A stretch of DNA of 64,000 bases from positions 3,151,001 to 3,215,000 of the forward strand of contig NZ_CP035492.1 in assembly GCF_004135365.1 (NCBI RefSeq), given 5' to 3'. This document shows, piece by piece, positions 45,403 to 54,455 of this stretch; the first letter of the stretch is position 1; every line of letters starts with the position of its first letter. Under the pieces are notes generated by a model. The model did no database searches, had not been told where the DNA came from, and saw only the letters and a program-made list of their open reading frames with translations. This DNA comes from Paenibacillus protaetiae. GTDB taxonomy: Bacteria > Bacillota > Bacilli > Paenibacillales > Paenibacillaceae. The position numbers and the translations under genes are program-made.

Positions 45403-46257
45403 TTATGTAAGCAATCTTACCACATATACTTCTTTGCAAAATCCTCTTAGCCCGTTATAAATTCTGGCCAGCTTCGCTTCCTTCGACACTAAGCCAAACA
45501 CCGTTGGTCCGCTGCCGGACATCAGCACGCCGTCGGCGCCTAGCCGCTGCATGCTTTCCTTCAGCTGCAGCACCTCCGGATACAGCTCCAGTGTTACTTT
45601 CTCCAGCACGTTGCCCAGTCCGTCGCAAATCGCGTGGAAGTCGCCGTGCCGGATCGCCGACAGCATGTCCTTCGCCTGAGGATGGCTCGTGATTTCATTC
45701 GCGCGCAGCTTGCCGTATACATCAGCCGTCGAAACGTTAATCGGCGGCTTGGCGAGCACAACCCAGCAGCCCGGCGGATTTTCAATCTGCTCCAGCTTCT
45801 CACCTCTGCCGGTAGCCAGCGCCGTTCCGCCCGTTACGCAAAAAGGCACGTCCGAGCCAAGCTCGGCCCCCAGGCGGCAAAGCTCCTCCTCCGGTATGTT
45901 CAGCTGCCATAACCGGTTTAGTCCGCGAAGCGCCGCAGCGGCATCGCTGCTGCCTCCGGCAAGGCCGGCCGCAACCGGTATTTTTTTATCCAAATGAATG
46001 TAGACGCCCTTGCGGACATCGTAACGATCTTTAATGAGCTTAGCTGCCTGAAAGGCCAAATTCTTCTCGTCAAGCGGTATGTAACCGGCCTGGCTGGAGA
46101 TGATAATGGTATCGCGAGGAAGCTCCTCCATCTCCAGACGGTCCGCCAAATCGACCATTGTCATAATCATTTCGACCTCATGAAACCCGTCCTCGCGCTT
46201 GCGGAGCACGTCCAGAAGCAGGTTGATTTTGGCCGGGGCTTTTTCGTATATTTTCAT
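45403..46257 (-). CDS. ispE: 4-diphosphocytidyl-2-C-methyl-D-erythritol kinase
   Basis: 284 residues, GHMP kinase family. [21 protein letters not shown] starts the fold; the ATP loop is [17 protein letters not shown] (about 92-108); [10 protein letters not shown] is near the C-terminus. It carries out the ATP-dependent step in the methylerythritol phosphate route to isoprenoids. Between sspF and purR as in Bacillus. Confidence 0.97.
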   Translation of the reverse strand: MKIYEKAPAKINLLLDVLRKREDGFHEVEMIMTMVDLADRLEMEELPRDTIIISSQAGYIPLDEKNLAFQAAKLIKDRYDVRKGVYIHLDKKIPVAAGLAGGSSDAAAALRGLNRLWQLNIPEEELCRLGAELGSDVPFCVTGGTALATGRGEKLEQIENPPGCWVVLAKPPINVSTADVYGKLRANEITSHPQAKDMLSAIRHGDFHAICDGLGNVLEKVTLELYPEVLQLKESMQRLGADGVLMSGSGPTVFGLVSKEAKLARIYNGLRGFCKEVYVVRLLT

Positions 46258-46309
46258 CCGTCGACTTCTCCCGTTCGTTTCATTAGTTAAGCCTCATTAT
46301 AACAAACGG

Positions 46310-46360
46310 TTAAAAGAAAAGCTAAGAGTTGTAAGCTCAAGACGAGCCCCTTCTCTTAGC
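46310..46360 (-). terminator. Terminator of sspF
   Basis: Stem GCTAAGAG (46321-46328) with CTCTTAGC (46353-46360), then TTTTCTTTT on the minus strand, 20 bp past the sspF stop. Confidence 0.75.
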
Positions 46361-46381
46361 CTGTTTTTGGCGGCGCTGCCG

Positions 46382-46567
46382 CTATGGCTGATTCGATTTG
46401 GCCGCAGCCTGCTCGGCCAGCTGGATCGCCCTTTTGACCATATTGCCTGCGTCTTTGGCGCGGATGCCGCCCCAGCCTTCCTCCTGCACCGTATTATAAA
46501 AGCCCAGATCTTTCGCAAGCTCGGTTTTCAGCTGCTCCGACATCATGCCTCTTCTTCTGCGGCTCAT
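46382..46567 (-). CDS. sspF: Small acid-soluble spore protein, SspF type
   Basis: 61 residues: basic start ([10 protein letters not shown]), [33 protein letters not shown] pattern in two helical segments (residues 14-50) and an Ala/Gln tail. Matches the alpha/beta SASP-like SspF, a DNA-binding protein made in the forespore. Position between veg and ispE confirms it. A terminator follows. Confidence 0.93.
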   Translation of the reverse strand: MSRRRRGMMSEQLKTELAKDLGFYNTVQEEGWGGIRAKDAGNMVKRAIQLAEQAAAKSNQP

Positions 46568-46669
46568 CGCTAATCCCTCCCGCTGTAAAATGGCCTTCCC
46601 GCGTTAGTATGCGTCCGGCGCAACCGATCCATACAGCCGGATGCCGCCGGCAGCAGAGGATGTACATGC

Positions 46670-46699
46670 AAAAAAAATGGCGCGGAAGCATCCGCGCCA
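46670..46699 (-). terminator. Terminator of veg
   Basis: Stem TGGCGCGG / CCGCGCCA with a six-base loop, then eight T on the minus strand. Confidence 0.9.
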
Positions 46700-46733
46700 C
46701 AAGGATCCGGCTGTTCAATCGCCGGAAATGTAT

Positions 46734-47009
46734 TTAATGTTGAATATAGGTAATACGGACTTGACCTTCGTCATTGCATACGGTCACTTCCACCGATTCT
46801 GTCAGTATATCCGCATAACTGTAGGAGACGCGCTTAAAGGCGTTTTGCTCCTGATCCAGTTTGACAATGAAAACAGAAGGGTAGGTTTCTTCCAACACGC
46901 CGGTACGTTCAATGGTCTTTCGCCGACCACCGTTTGCTCGAAGACGGATTTTGGAGCCTACATGGGCTTCCAAGCTGCGTTTAATTTCCAATAGCGCATT
47001 TTTTGCCAT
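46734..47009 (-). CDS. veg: Veg protein
   Basis: 91 residues, full match to the Veg family ([35 protein letters not shown] across residues 5-38, then SVFIVKLDQ and [16 protein letters not shown]). In Bacillus, Veg stimulates biofilm genes by interfering with SinR. AGAGGTGG precedes the ATG. It is expressed from two strong promoters as a separate unit. Confidence 0.95.
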   Translation of the reverse strand: MAKNALLEIKRSLEAHVGSKIRLRANGGRRKTIERTGVLEETYPSVFIVKLDQEQNAFKRVSYSYADILTESVEVTVCNDEGQVRITYIQH

Positions 47010-47036
47010 TGTCCACTACCACCTCTTTCCCTGTCC

Positions 47037-47107
47037 ATTATAACCAAAAAGAGGGAGGTTGTCAAATAAGGCAAAATATTATATCAACGTTCCTATTTTT
47101 TTGTCAA
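47037..47107 (-). promoter_or_regulatory. Tandem consensus promoters of veg
   Basis: Proximal: TTGACA (47065-47060), 17 bases, TATAAT (47042-47037). Distal: TTGACA (47107-47102), 18 bases, TATAAT (47083-47078). All four hexamers are exact consensus, separated by about 40 bp. Veg promoters of Bacillus are known to be very strong. Confidence 0.92.
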
Positions 47108-47155
47108 CGGTTTTTTCGCCCATTTTTTCAAAAAACATTAATATTACGAGAAACG

Positions 47156-48058
47156 TCAGCCTGCGCCCGTCTCCGTGGCTGTTGTGCCGCTAATAATTTG
47201 CGGCCGCGGCATGCCAATCCGGTATTTCCCCATCGTCTCGATGCCGCCTACGCCGTCGATACCGCTGATTGTGCCGTGAATGACATCCGACAGATTGATC
47301 GGGTCACGAATAGACGTATAACTTGCTTTAATCGCAATGTAGACCGGATCCAGCGCATGTATAAGAATGCGCGCCGGGGAGCTGGCGAAATTCGAGCCGC
47401 TTTGGAGCAGCGCTTCAAAATGCGACTGGCAGGCGCCTGCAATGACAATTAGGCCGTCGCGGTTTTTTTCATACTCTCTGGCTATGCGGACCGCATTGAC
47501 GAAGTTTTGCGAATTTTTGTAGCTGCTCAAGCTGTACAAATCCGGACCGGTGCGGTTTTTCAGCACACCGTCATGCCCGGTAATGACCACGATGTCCGGC
47601 TGAAGCTCCGGCAGCATACGGTATAACAGGTCCGCCATTTGCGATTCGTGGGCATGAATGCCGTGGGCCGGCACCCGCATAGCGGTATACAGCTGCATGC
47701 TTTTGCGCAAGTAATTGTTATCCCCGTCCAAATGCAGCACTTTGCCGGGCACCTCGAAAAAAGCCTGGCTGGCAGCCGAAGCCGTCAAACGGTCAGCCGC
47801 ACCGTTCGGAGCGTTTATGCTGTCACGCTCTTTTTGCTTGCGGATGCGGTTCATGCTGTCATTCATTTTAATACGGACTTGCTGTGCCGCTACGGTTGCT
47901 TCCGGGTTATTTACAACCGACAAATCGGCGACAGGCGCGTCGGCGAGTAGACGATAATCTGTACCTTTCAGTATGGCCATGTCCGAACGAAATTCTGCAA
48001 CGCGGAATAAAACGTCGCCTCCGTATGATTTGCGGACAACCAGGTCTCCCAAATTCAT
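47156..48058 (-). CDS. yabG: Sporulation-specific protease YabG
   Basis: 300 residues (family about 290). MNLGDLVVRKSYGGDVLFRV is the typical N-terminus, and GKVLHLDGD, VVITGHDG and IVIAGACQSHFEALL follow, the last probably with active-site residues. YabG is a mother-cell protease that processes coat and cortex proteins late in spore formation. It lies between rsmA and veg, as in Bacillus. Confidence 0.93.
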   Translation of the reverse strand: MNLGDLVVRKSYGGDVLFRVAEFRSDMAILKGTDYRLLADAPVADLSVVNNPEATVAAQQVRIKMNDSMNRIRKQKERDSINAPNGAADRLTASAASQAFFEVPGKVLHLDGDNNYLRKSMQLYTAMRVPAHGIHAHESQMADLLYRMLPELQPDIVVITGHDGVLKNRTGPDLYSLSSYKNSQNFVNAVRIAREYEKNRDGLIVIAGACQSHFEALLQSGSNFASSPARILIHALDPVYIAIKASYTSIRDPINLSDVIHGTISGIDGVGGIETMGKYRIGMPRPQIISGTTATETGAG

Positions 48059-48181
48059 AGGTTAATCACCTCTACGCCTATCGTATGGGCAATAAGAAGG
48101 ATTGGTGCGCGCAACTTCATTTCCGTTTTTTGCAGGCAGCCTGCAGACGCGGAGGACGCAGTTACAGCGAGCTGGCGATAT

Positions 48182-48226
48182 AAAAAACCCGGATTCCATG
48201 CCAACAAGGGCTGAAAACCGGGTTTT
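48182..48226 (-). terminator. Terminator after rsmA
   Basis: Stem AAAACCCGG / CCGGGTTTT, interrupted by a long loop, followed by six T on the minus strand. A second hairpin with GCCGCCGG / GGCGGC arms lies at 48290-48315. Together they close the rsmA unit upstream of yabG. Confidence 0.75.
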
Positions 48227-48340
48227 CCCGTGCCATGATGATGTTCCATAACGTCTCCAAGCAGGAGCGGTCCCCTTCGCCAAAAAGGGAACAGCCGCCT
48301 TAACCGGCGGCTTAATAAGTATACAGCTTGTTATAGGCCG

Positions 48341-49243
<903 letters not shown>

Positions 49244-49837
49244 TTAATCCCCTTTCCTTGCAGCTCCGCCGGCAGGACCGCCTGCAGGTTCCACTTCCAT
49301 AGCTTGATATGCTTTCAGAAATTCTTCTTTCGTAATATGAAAGCTGATGCACCGTTTATAAAACGTTTTGCCGTTCGCATAACCGATTCCTAACAGCTTG
49401 CCCATCTTCAGCCTCCGTTCAGCCGCATCGGGATGGACAATCAGGCCGGCATCAATCAAATCGTCCCATGTGATCTCGCCTTCGATTGCCCCGGCTGCTT
49501 CTGTGCGCACGTTGGCAAGCGCTTCGCGAATGGACTCCGGCGACGCGTTCTCGATGCCGATGTCGCCTTTGTATTCCGCTTTCTCCTGCGGCAAAAAGGC
49601 ATGTTTGCATCCTTGAACATGCTGCGCAACGATTTTTCGGATGCGCTCCCCGGCATGGTCCGGGTCGGTAAATATAATAACGCCTCTGCGCTCCTGTGCC
49701 AGCTTGATCCGGCGCAATACGTCCGGGCCGACCGCAGAGCCGTTTGTTTCAATCGTATCGGCATCAACCGCCCGCTTAATGGCAGCTGTATCGTCCTTGC
49801 CCTCCACGACAATAATTTCTTTAATCAAACGATCCAT
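49244..49837 (-). CDS. rnmV: Ribonuclease M5
   Basis: 197 residues with a Toprim domain: IVVEGKDDTAAIKRAVDADT (acidic Glu) and IFTDPDHAGERIRK (DxD). The C-terminal part (DAAERRLKMGKLLGIGYANGKTFYKRCI) is typical. RNase M5 matures 5S rRNA. The ATG at 49837 starts MDRLIKEIIVVEG; 17 extra upstream codons run into the yabE terminator and are excluded. The 5S substrate gene is at 63.0 kb of this window. Confidence 0.95.
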   Translation of the reverse strand: MDRLIKEIIVVEGKDDTAAIKRAVDADTIETNGSAVGPDVLRRIKLAQERRGVIIFTDPDHAGERIRKIVAQHVQGCKHAFLPQEKAEYKGDIGIENASPESIREALANVRTEAAGAIEGEITWDDLIDAGLIVHPDAAERRLKMGKLLGIGYANGKTFYKRCISFHITKEEFLKAYQAMEVEPAGGPAGGAARKGD

Positions 49838-49857
49838 CCTTTCCGTTCGGGCAATAC

Positions 49858-49884
49858 AAAAAGAAGAGGCATAACCTCTTCTTA
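49858..49884 (-). terminator. Terminator of yabE
   Basis: Stem AAGAAGAGG / CCTCTTCTT with a five-base loop followed by TTTT on the minus strand, 65 bp past the yabE stop and before rnmV. Confidence 0.8.
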
Positions 49885-49948
49885 GCATGGCTTAATTAAA
49901 TTATAATTACATGATGATTGCAACAAAAAGAGTACGCCAGCCGTCTCA

Positions 49949-51079
49949 TTAACTAGCAGGCGGTTTATTCGGGCCAAGGACGTAGACCGTGTAGCCTTTT
50001 TTCCTGCCGAATTTTTTTGCGTAGGAAGAGCTGTTGAAATAAACGTCAATTTTGTTGCCGTTTACGGCGCTGCCGGTATCTTCCGCCCGGCGGAAACCGA
50101 TGCCCTCGATATAAACCCACCAGCCAAGCGGTATAACATCCGGATCGACCGCAATGGTGCGCCCTTCCGTCACCTTGGTGCCCGAGGCGGTAATGCCAAA
50201 CGAAGGGTGGCCTTCTTCTTTGCCGGTCGAAGCCGCGTCAGCGGTATAGGCCGTTAACGTTACATTTTTCAGCACCTTTTTCGGATTAAACGTAAGGCCG
50301 CCTTTTGTAACCGAAGCTGCTGCAAGTGTCGTCACTTTAGGCGCCGCTTTTTTGGTGCCGATAGCGACAAGCTGATTTACGGCATTTTTTTGAACAACCT
50401 GGTCGATTATTTTCTTCGACACAAGCTGCCCGTCTTCGTATTGCTTCTCTACCTGCTCCACAATAATGCCTTGCTGGCCGGTGCGAACAAGCTTCTCCTT
50501 CCCTTTTTCCAGGGTGGGATCTTCTTGCTTCACAATGTTGAACGGCAGCGACTTCTCCGTCTTGGTGATATGAGTATCCACCCGGACGATCGTAATTTGG
50601 GTATCTCCCGTCAACTGGGCTTCCAGAGCCGGTGTCACTTTGTCCGCATCCCGGACGTTAATATTTAAATCATCAATCGCACCCGCAACTGTTTTGTCCG
50701 TTGTGTACACCGTTGATAATTTGCCGTCAGCCTTTACCGTTACTTTCACCGCATGATTAATGACAATACGGTCTCCGTCCCTCAGCTTCGCATCAAGCGG
50801 AGCGGAAACTTCATCATGCGGACCAACCGTGATAGCTTGTTCATCCAGCAGCTTCTGCAGTACCCCCTGCTTCGTCTCCACAAGGGTTTCTTTGCCGTTC
50901 ACAACCAGAGATACGTTCTTATCACTTGTTCCGTACAACAACATCAAAAACATGAAAGTCATAGCGATTGAGATTATTGCACTCAATAAAATTAAACGAA
51001 GGTGGTCATGCTTCCATCGCCATGCGAAAGACATGCTGGATGATCGTTGCCCATGGGTGTCCTTTACTTCTGCGCCCAT
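49949..51079 (-). CDS. yabE: Rpf-like cell-wall protein with DUF348, G5 and 3D domains (YabE)
   Basis: 376 residues. A signal anchor (28-50) is followed by two DUF348 repeats (SLVVNGKETLVETKQGVLQKLL; KVTVKADGKLSTVYTTDKTV), a G5 domain (about 165-240) and a C-terminal 3D domain (LTAYTADAASTGKEEGHPS ... GTKVTEGRTIAVDPDVIPLG, three Asp). Similar to resuscitation-promoting factors; probably modifies peptidoglycan outside the membrane. Transcription is gated by the c-di-AMP riboswitch upstream. Confidence 0.93.
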   Translation of the reverse strand: MGAEVKDTHGQRSSSMSFAWRWKHDHLRLILLSAIISIAMTFMFLMLLYGTSDKNVSLVVNGKETLVETKQGVLQKLLDEQAITVGPHDEVSAPLDAKLRDGDRIVINHAVKVTVKADGKLSTVYTTDKTVAGAIDDLNINVRDADKVTPALEAQLTGDTQITIVRVDTHITKTEKSLPFNIVKQEDPTLEKGKEKLVRTGQQGIIVEQVEKQYEDGQLVSKKIIDQVVQKNAVNQLVAIGTKKAAPKVTTLAAASVTKGGLTFNPKKVLKNVTLTAYTADAASTGKEEGHPSFGITASGTKVTEGRTIAVDPDVIPLGWWVYIEGIGFRRAEDTGSAVNGNKIDVYFNSSSYAKKFGRKKGYTVYVLGPNKPPAS

Positions 51080-51216
51080 TTCTTCGGTCCTCCTTCATAG
51101 CCCCGCCGCTAGTGTTACGCATGATTCTTAGCGCGACTATAAAATATTGGCGTGCATTGGCACGCGAATCCAGTAAATCGTTGTTACTTGCCTCTTGCCG
51201 GACGCCTTTATGTAAA

Positions 51217-51268
51217 AAACAAAAAATAAAAAGAAGCCTTCGACAGAGGATCTGTTTCGTGGCTTCCC
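51217..51268 (-). terminator. Intrinsic terminator of the riboswitch leader
   Basis: Outer stem GAAGCC / GGCTTC and inner ACAGA / TCTGT (51233-51266), then a long T-rich run on the minus strand. It lies between the aptamer and yabE, the position for transcription control. Confidence 0.75.
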
Positions 51269-51317
51269 ATAAAGGGCTGCATAGGAAAAAGTAACACGAG
51301 TTGATCGCTCTCTATAT

Positions 51318-51501
51318 ACGCTTACGAGGTTAGCTGTCGGGTTTGGGCGAGAGAGCTGCCCGATTCACTGCCGGCCGCTCATGGCGACCTTGGCGAAATT
51401 CACCCCAAGAAGAATTCAAATGCTCTTAAGCAGCAGGCTGCCATACATGCCCGTCGCTTATTCGCCTGGTTCCCCCGCTCTCCATCCGGAGATTAAGCGT
51501 T
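51318..51501 (-). promoter_or_regulatory. c-di-AMP riboswitch (ydaO/yuaA type)
   Basis: The minus strand carries the conserved blocks of the ydaO motif in order: CGCTTAATCTCCGGA, GCGGGGGAACCA, CTTGGGGTGAATTTCGCC, GAATCGGGCAG and CCCGACAGCTAACCTCGTAAGCG, whose end pairs with the start (CGCTTA / TAAGCG). High c-di-AMP is known to stop expression of linked cell-wall and potassium genes. Here it would reduce yabE. Confidence 0.9.
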
Positions 51502-51540
51502 ACTGGAAATCCGATACAATCTTATAAAGCTCTGAAATGA

Positions 51541-51570
51541 ATCATACCTTCATCCAGTGCTCATTGTAAA
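51541..51570 (-). promoter_or_regulatory. Promoter of the riboswitch-yabE transcript
   Basis: TTTACA (51570-51565), 18 bases, TATGAT (51546-51541). The predicted start is about 30 bp before the aptamer. The region up to the tatD stop at 51693 holds no other feature I can support. Confidence 0.65.
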
Positions 51571-51692
51571 GATTAGATAAAAGTCGCTATAAGCGATTTA
51601 TTTGAATATTTCAGGAAAATATGAGCGATTGATCTCACAAAAAACAGTTTTTTCGCTCTATTTCACACGATATCTCTATTTTTTAACGATTC

Positions 51693-52460
51693 TCATAATA
51701 GACCAAAACATTTTCTTCCATTTTCAGCTGTAATTCGGCTGATTTCCCCGACGGATTTGCCCGTAATTTCCGCCGCAGCCTCTGCGACCAGAGCCACGTA
51801 AGCGGACTCATTCCGCTTCCCTCGATAAGGATGAGGCGCCAAATATGGGCAGTCGGTTTCGATCAATAAACGGTCAAGCGGCACCTTCGCAAGCACCTCT
51901 TTTGGCACCCTCGCATTTTTAAAAGTGACCGGTCCGCCAAACGAAATATAGAAATTCATGTCCAAGCATAATTTGGCCGTTTCCCAGCTTCCGGAAAAGC
52001 AGTGCATAATGCCGCCGACTTCGGAGGCGTTCTCTTCCTTCAAAATTTTGACGATATCCTCATGGGCATCCCGGTTATGAATGATGATGGGTTTGCCTAC
52101 TTTTTTGGCTAAGCGGATTTGTTCGCGGAACACATGATGCTGAACTTCTTTAGGCGAAGTGTCCCAGTGGTAATCAAGCCCGATTTCCCCGATTGCAACC
52201 ACTTTCGGATGGCTCGCCAGCTGCTCGATCCACTCCAGGTCGCCGGGTTTCATATCAATGGAATCAACCGGATGCCACCCTACCGCCGCATAAATAAAAT
52301 CATGCTGTTCCGCTAATGCGATAGTCGTCGGGATCGTCTCCCGGTTAAAGCCGATATTAACGATCAGCCCTACTCCCGCTTCACGCGCGCGGGCAATGAC
52401 CTCATCGCGATCTCCGTCGAAATTGGGCGAATCCAAATGCGCATGTGTGTCGAATAACAT
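51693..52460 (-). CDS. tatD: TatD family metal-dependent deoxyribonuclease
   Basis: 255 residues, TIM-barrel. Metal ligands: DTHAHLD (residues 4-10), EIGLDYHWD, PIIIHNRDA (His), HCFSGS and ETDCPYLAPHP. Family members act as 3'-5' DNases. Equivalent of B. subtilis YabD. Between HD hydrolase and yabE; the metS gene, its Bacillus neighbour, is not here. Confidence 0.95.
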   Translation of the reverse strand: MLFDTHAHLDSPNFDGDRDEVIARAREAGVGLIVNIGFNRETIPTTIALAEQHDFIYAAVGWHPVDSIDMKPGDLEWIEQLASHPKVVAIGEIGLDYHWDTSPKEVQHHVFREQIRLAKKVGKPIIIHNRDAHEDIVKILKEENASEVGGIMHCFSGSWETAKLCLDMNFYISFGGPVTFKNARVPKEVLAKVPLDRLLIETDCPYLAPHPYRGKRNESAYVALVAEAAAEITGKSVGEISRITAENGRKCFGLL

Positions 52461-52522
52461 GTTAGCCGACCCTCCTGTTTTTCTTCCTATATATGGTTAG
52501 TTTTCCTTAATAGTCGTAAAGC

Positions 52523-53824
52523 TTATAGCTTAAATAACTGGCGAATAGACCCCGTAAGCGATGATTTGGCCGCCAGCAGCGGTTCTTCCGGATAATACAG
52601 GCGATACTCGCCTTGGTGCAGCCCTGTGATCGAGCGGACAATGTCCGATTTTTGCGAAATTTCGCTTATTCTATCTTCGTTATCCAGCAGCAAAATCGGT
52701 GTTTTTTCTTCCTTTTCGCCTTTTTTCGCATCTGGCCGGTAAACATCATAAGGCTGGTCATATGGAAAATCAATTTCCATATGATACTCCGGCGAAAGGC
52801 CGATTTTAACCCATTGCTGTTCAATTTCATTCAGCAGCGTTTCGCTTGGGTTATCAATCGTAATATATTTGTACAATTTGCGATTCAAAAACCGGCTGCA
52901 CAGGTCGGCCAGCAGCCCGTCCCGCTCCTCCGACCATTCGCTGAACGCGGTCTGCACCAGCGATTCGTCCAGCTTCAAATAATGAGGCACGTTGATCGTG
53001 CCGTCGAGAAGGCTTTTAAGCGGTGCCGGCATATAGGCAAACGAATAGTTTTCTTCATATAATTGTTTCGCCCGGCGGAAGATTTGCCGCAAAATAATTT
53101 CCGAGCTGCGGGTCACCGGATGGAAATAAATTTGCCAGTACATTTGGTACCGCGACATTAAATAATGCTCAACGGCATGCATGCCGCTTTCTTTTACTAC
53201 AATTCTCCCTTTGTAGGGCCGCAATACGCGCAGTATCCGCTCCAGGTCAAACGTGCCGTAATGTACGCCGGTATAATAAGCGTCGCGCAGCAAGTAGTCC
53301 ATCCGGTCCGCATCCATCTGGCTGGAAACGAGGCTGACGACGATCGGCTTCGGGTATTTCCTTCGAATGACTTGCGCCACTTGATCGGGAAAATCATCTC
53401 CTGCCTCTCGCAGCACCCGGTTTACTTCCGTATCCCCCAATATAATGTTGCAGGTCCACTGCTCATGATGGGTTTCAAATACCTGCTCCAGCGAATGGGA
53501 AAATGGTCCGTGTCCGATATCATGCAGCAGCGCAGCGCAAAGCGAAACCAGCTTTTCCTCTTGGGGCCAGTCGGAATAACCGTGCCGTTCGAACTGGGAA
53601 ATAATTTTGCGGGTCATTTCATATACGCCAAGAGAATGGGAGAATCGGCTGTGCTCCGCGCCATGGAACGTCAAATAGGAGGTGCCGAGCTGGCGGATCC
53701 GTCTCAGCCGTTGAAATTCTTTGGTGTTCACCAAATTCCAAATTATCTCATCTTGTACATAAACATAGTTGTGCACCGGATCTTTAAATACTTTTTCCTC
53801 GTTTAGTTTTTTATGCAACTTCAT
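52523..53824 (-). CDS. HD-domain phosphohydrolase (YwfO-like)
   Basis: 433 residues. HD motif: H-x-E-H-x-R-F-x-H (GAEHSRFSHSLG), AALLHDIGHGPFSHSLE (HD doublet) and SSQMDADRMDYLLRD. This is the dNTPase/YwfO kind of hydrolase. The start is uncertain: ATG at 53824, preceded by GGGGGA at short distance, or TTG at 53839. It is divergent from abrB, and several Spo0A boxes lie upstream. In Bacillus this gene is not at this locus. Confidence 0.88.
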   Translation of the reverse strand: MKLHKKLNEEKVFKDPVHNYVYVQDEIIWNLVNTKEFQRLRRIRQLGTSYLTFHGAEHSRFSHSLGVYEMTRKIISQFERHGYSDWPQEEKLVSLCAALLHDIGHGPFSHSLEQVFETHHEQWTCNIILGDTEVNRVLREAGDDFPDQVAQVIRRKYPKPIVVSLVSSQMDADRMDYLLRDAYYTGVHYGTFDLERILRVLRPYKGRIVVKESGMHAVEHYLMSRYQMYWQIYFHPVTRSSEIILRQIFRRAKQLYEENYSFAYMPAPLKSLLDGTINVPHYLKLDESLVQTAFSEWSEERDGLLADLCSRFLNRKLYKYITIDNPSETLLNEIEQQWVKIGLSPEYHMEIDFPYDQPYDVYRPDAKKGEKEEKTPILLLDNEDRISEISQKSDIVRSITGLHQGEYRLYYPEEPLLAAKSSLTGSIRQLFKL

Positions 53825-53842
53825 TCCCCCTTTGTTCAAATT

Positions 53843-53903
53843 TTCGACACAACCATTTATTTCTTGTCGAAAATTGTCGCTATTTTGTTTCCAAATTGTC
53901 GAA
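53843..53903. promoter_or_regulatory. Cluster of Spo0A boxes upstream of the HD hydrolase
   Basis: Three exact TGTCGAA sequences, at 53849-53843 (minus strand), 53865-53871 and 53897-53903 (plus), and one partial TGTCGC at 53875-53880. Sites are close to the start of the minus-strand HD gene, so they should act on its promoter. Confidence 0.7.
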
Positions 53904-53989
53904 GCTGATGTATTCTATAGTAAGTTTAAAAGATCCCTACTATATAGTTAAAAATGATGTATATCTCCAGTAATAGACGATATCTTCGA

Positions 53990-54018
53990 TTGACTTATAT
54001 GGTAATGGTTGGTATTAT
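53990..54018 (+). promoter_or_regulatory. abrB promoter
   Basis: TTGACT (53990-53995), 17 bases, TATTAT (54013-54018). The predicted start lies near 54025, about 65 bp before the abrB start codon. Confidence 0.8.
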
Positions 54019-54041
54019 ACTTACTATAAAAAGAAAAACTA

Positions 54042-54058
54042 TGTCGAATAGTGACGAA
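54042..54058 (+). promoter_or_regulatory. Tandem Spo0A boxes in the abrB leader
   Basis: TGTCGAA (54042-54048) and TGACGAA (54052-54058), ten bases apart and downstream of the start site. The same pair represses abrB by Spo0A~P in B. subtilis. Confidence 0.88.
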
Positions 54059-54088
54059 ATACTTTTTTTTGAGAGGGGAACTACTGTA

Positions 54089-54343
54089 ATGATGAAATCT
54101 ACTGGTATTGTTCGTAAAGTCGATGAGCTTGGCCGTGTCGTTATTCCAATCGAATTGCGCCGTACGCTGGGCATTGGCGAAAAAGACGCGCTTGAAATTT
54201 ATGTAGACGGCGAACGCATTATGCTGAAAAAATATGAGCCAGCATGTATCTTCTGCGGCAACGCGGAGAACGTATCCTACTTCAAAGGCAAAATTGTTTG
54301 CCATATTTGTCTTTCTGAAATGCCTACGCCTGTTGCAAAATAA
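54089..54343 (+). CDS. abrB: Transition-state regulator AbrB with a Cys4 C-terminal tail
   Basis: 84 residues. The N-terminal DNA-binding domain is almost identical to B. subtilis AbrB (KSTGIVRKVDELGRVVIP ... RRTLGIGEKDALEIYVD). The C-terminal part differs: CIFC and CHIC, 13 residues apart (about 54-57 and 71-74), suggest a zinc knuckle in place of the usual multimerisation tail. GAGGGG precedes the first of two ATGs. Plus strand, with its terminator downstream. It blocks stationary-phase genes until Spo0A~P rises. Confidence 0.93.
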   Translation: MMKSTGIVRKVDELGRVVIPIELRRTLGIGEKDALEIYVDGERIMLKKYEPACIFCGNAENVSYFKGKIVCHICLSEMPTPVAK

Positions 54344-54408
54344 AAAAATAGGTTATAATAGAATCACCTAATACTTATTAATTCTAACCTTTTTAATACT
54401 CCTTATTT

Positions 54409-54450
54409 GCCTTCCTGCGCTAAACCCGGCCCAGGAAGGCCCTTTTTTTT
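54409..54450 (+). terminator. Terminator of abrB
   Basis: Stem GCCTTCCTG / CAGGAAGGC with a 14-base loop, then eight T on the plus strand. It lies between the converging abrB and rsmI genes. Confidence 0.9.
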
Positions 54451-54455
54451 ATTTG

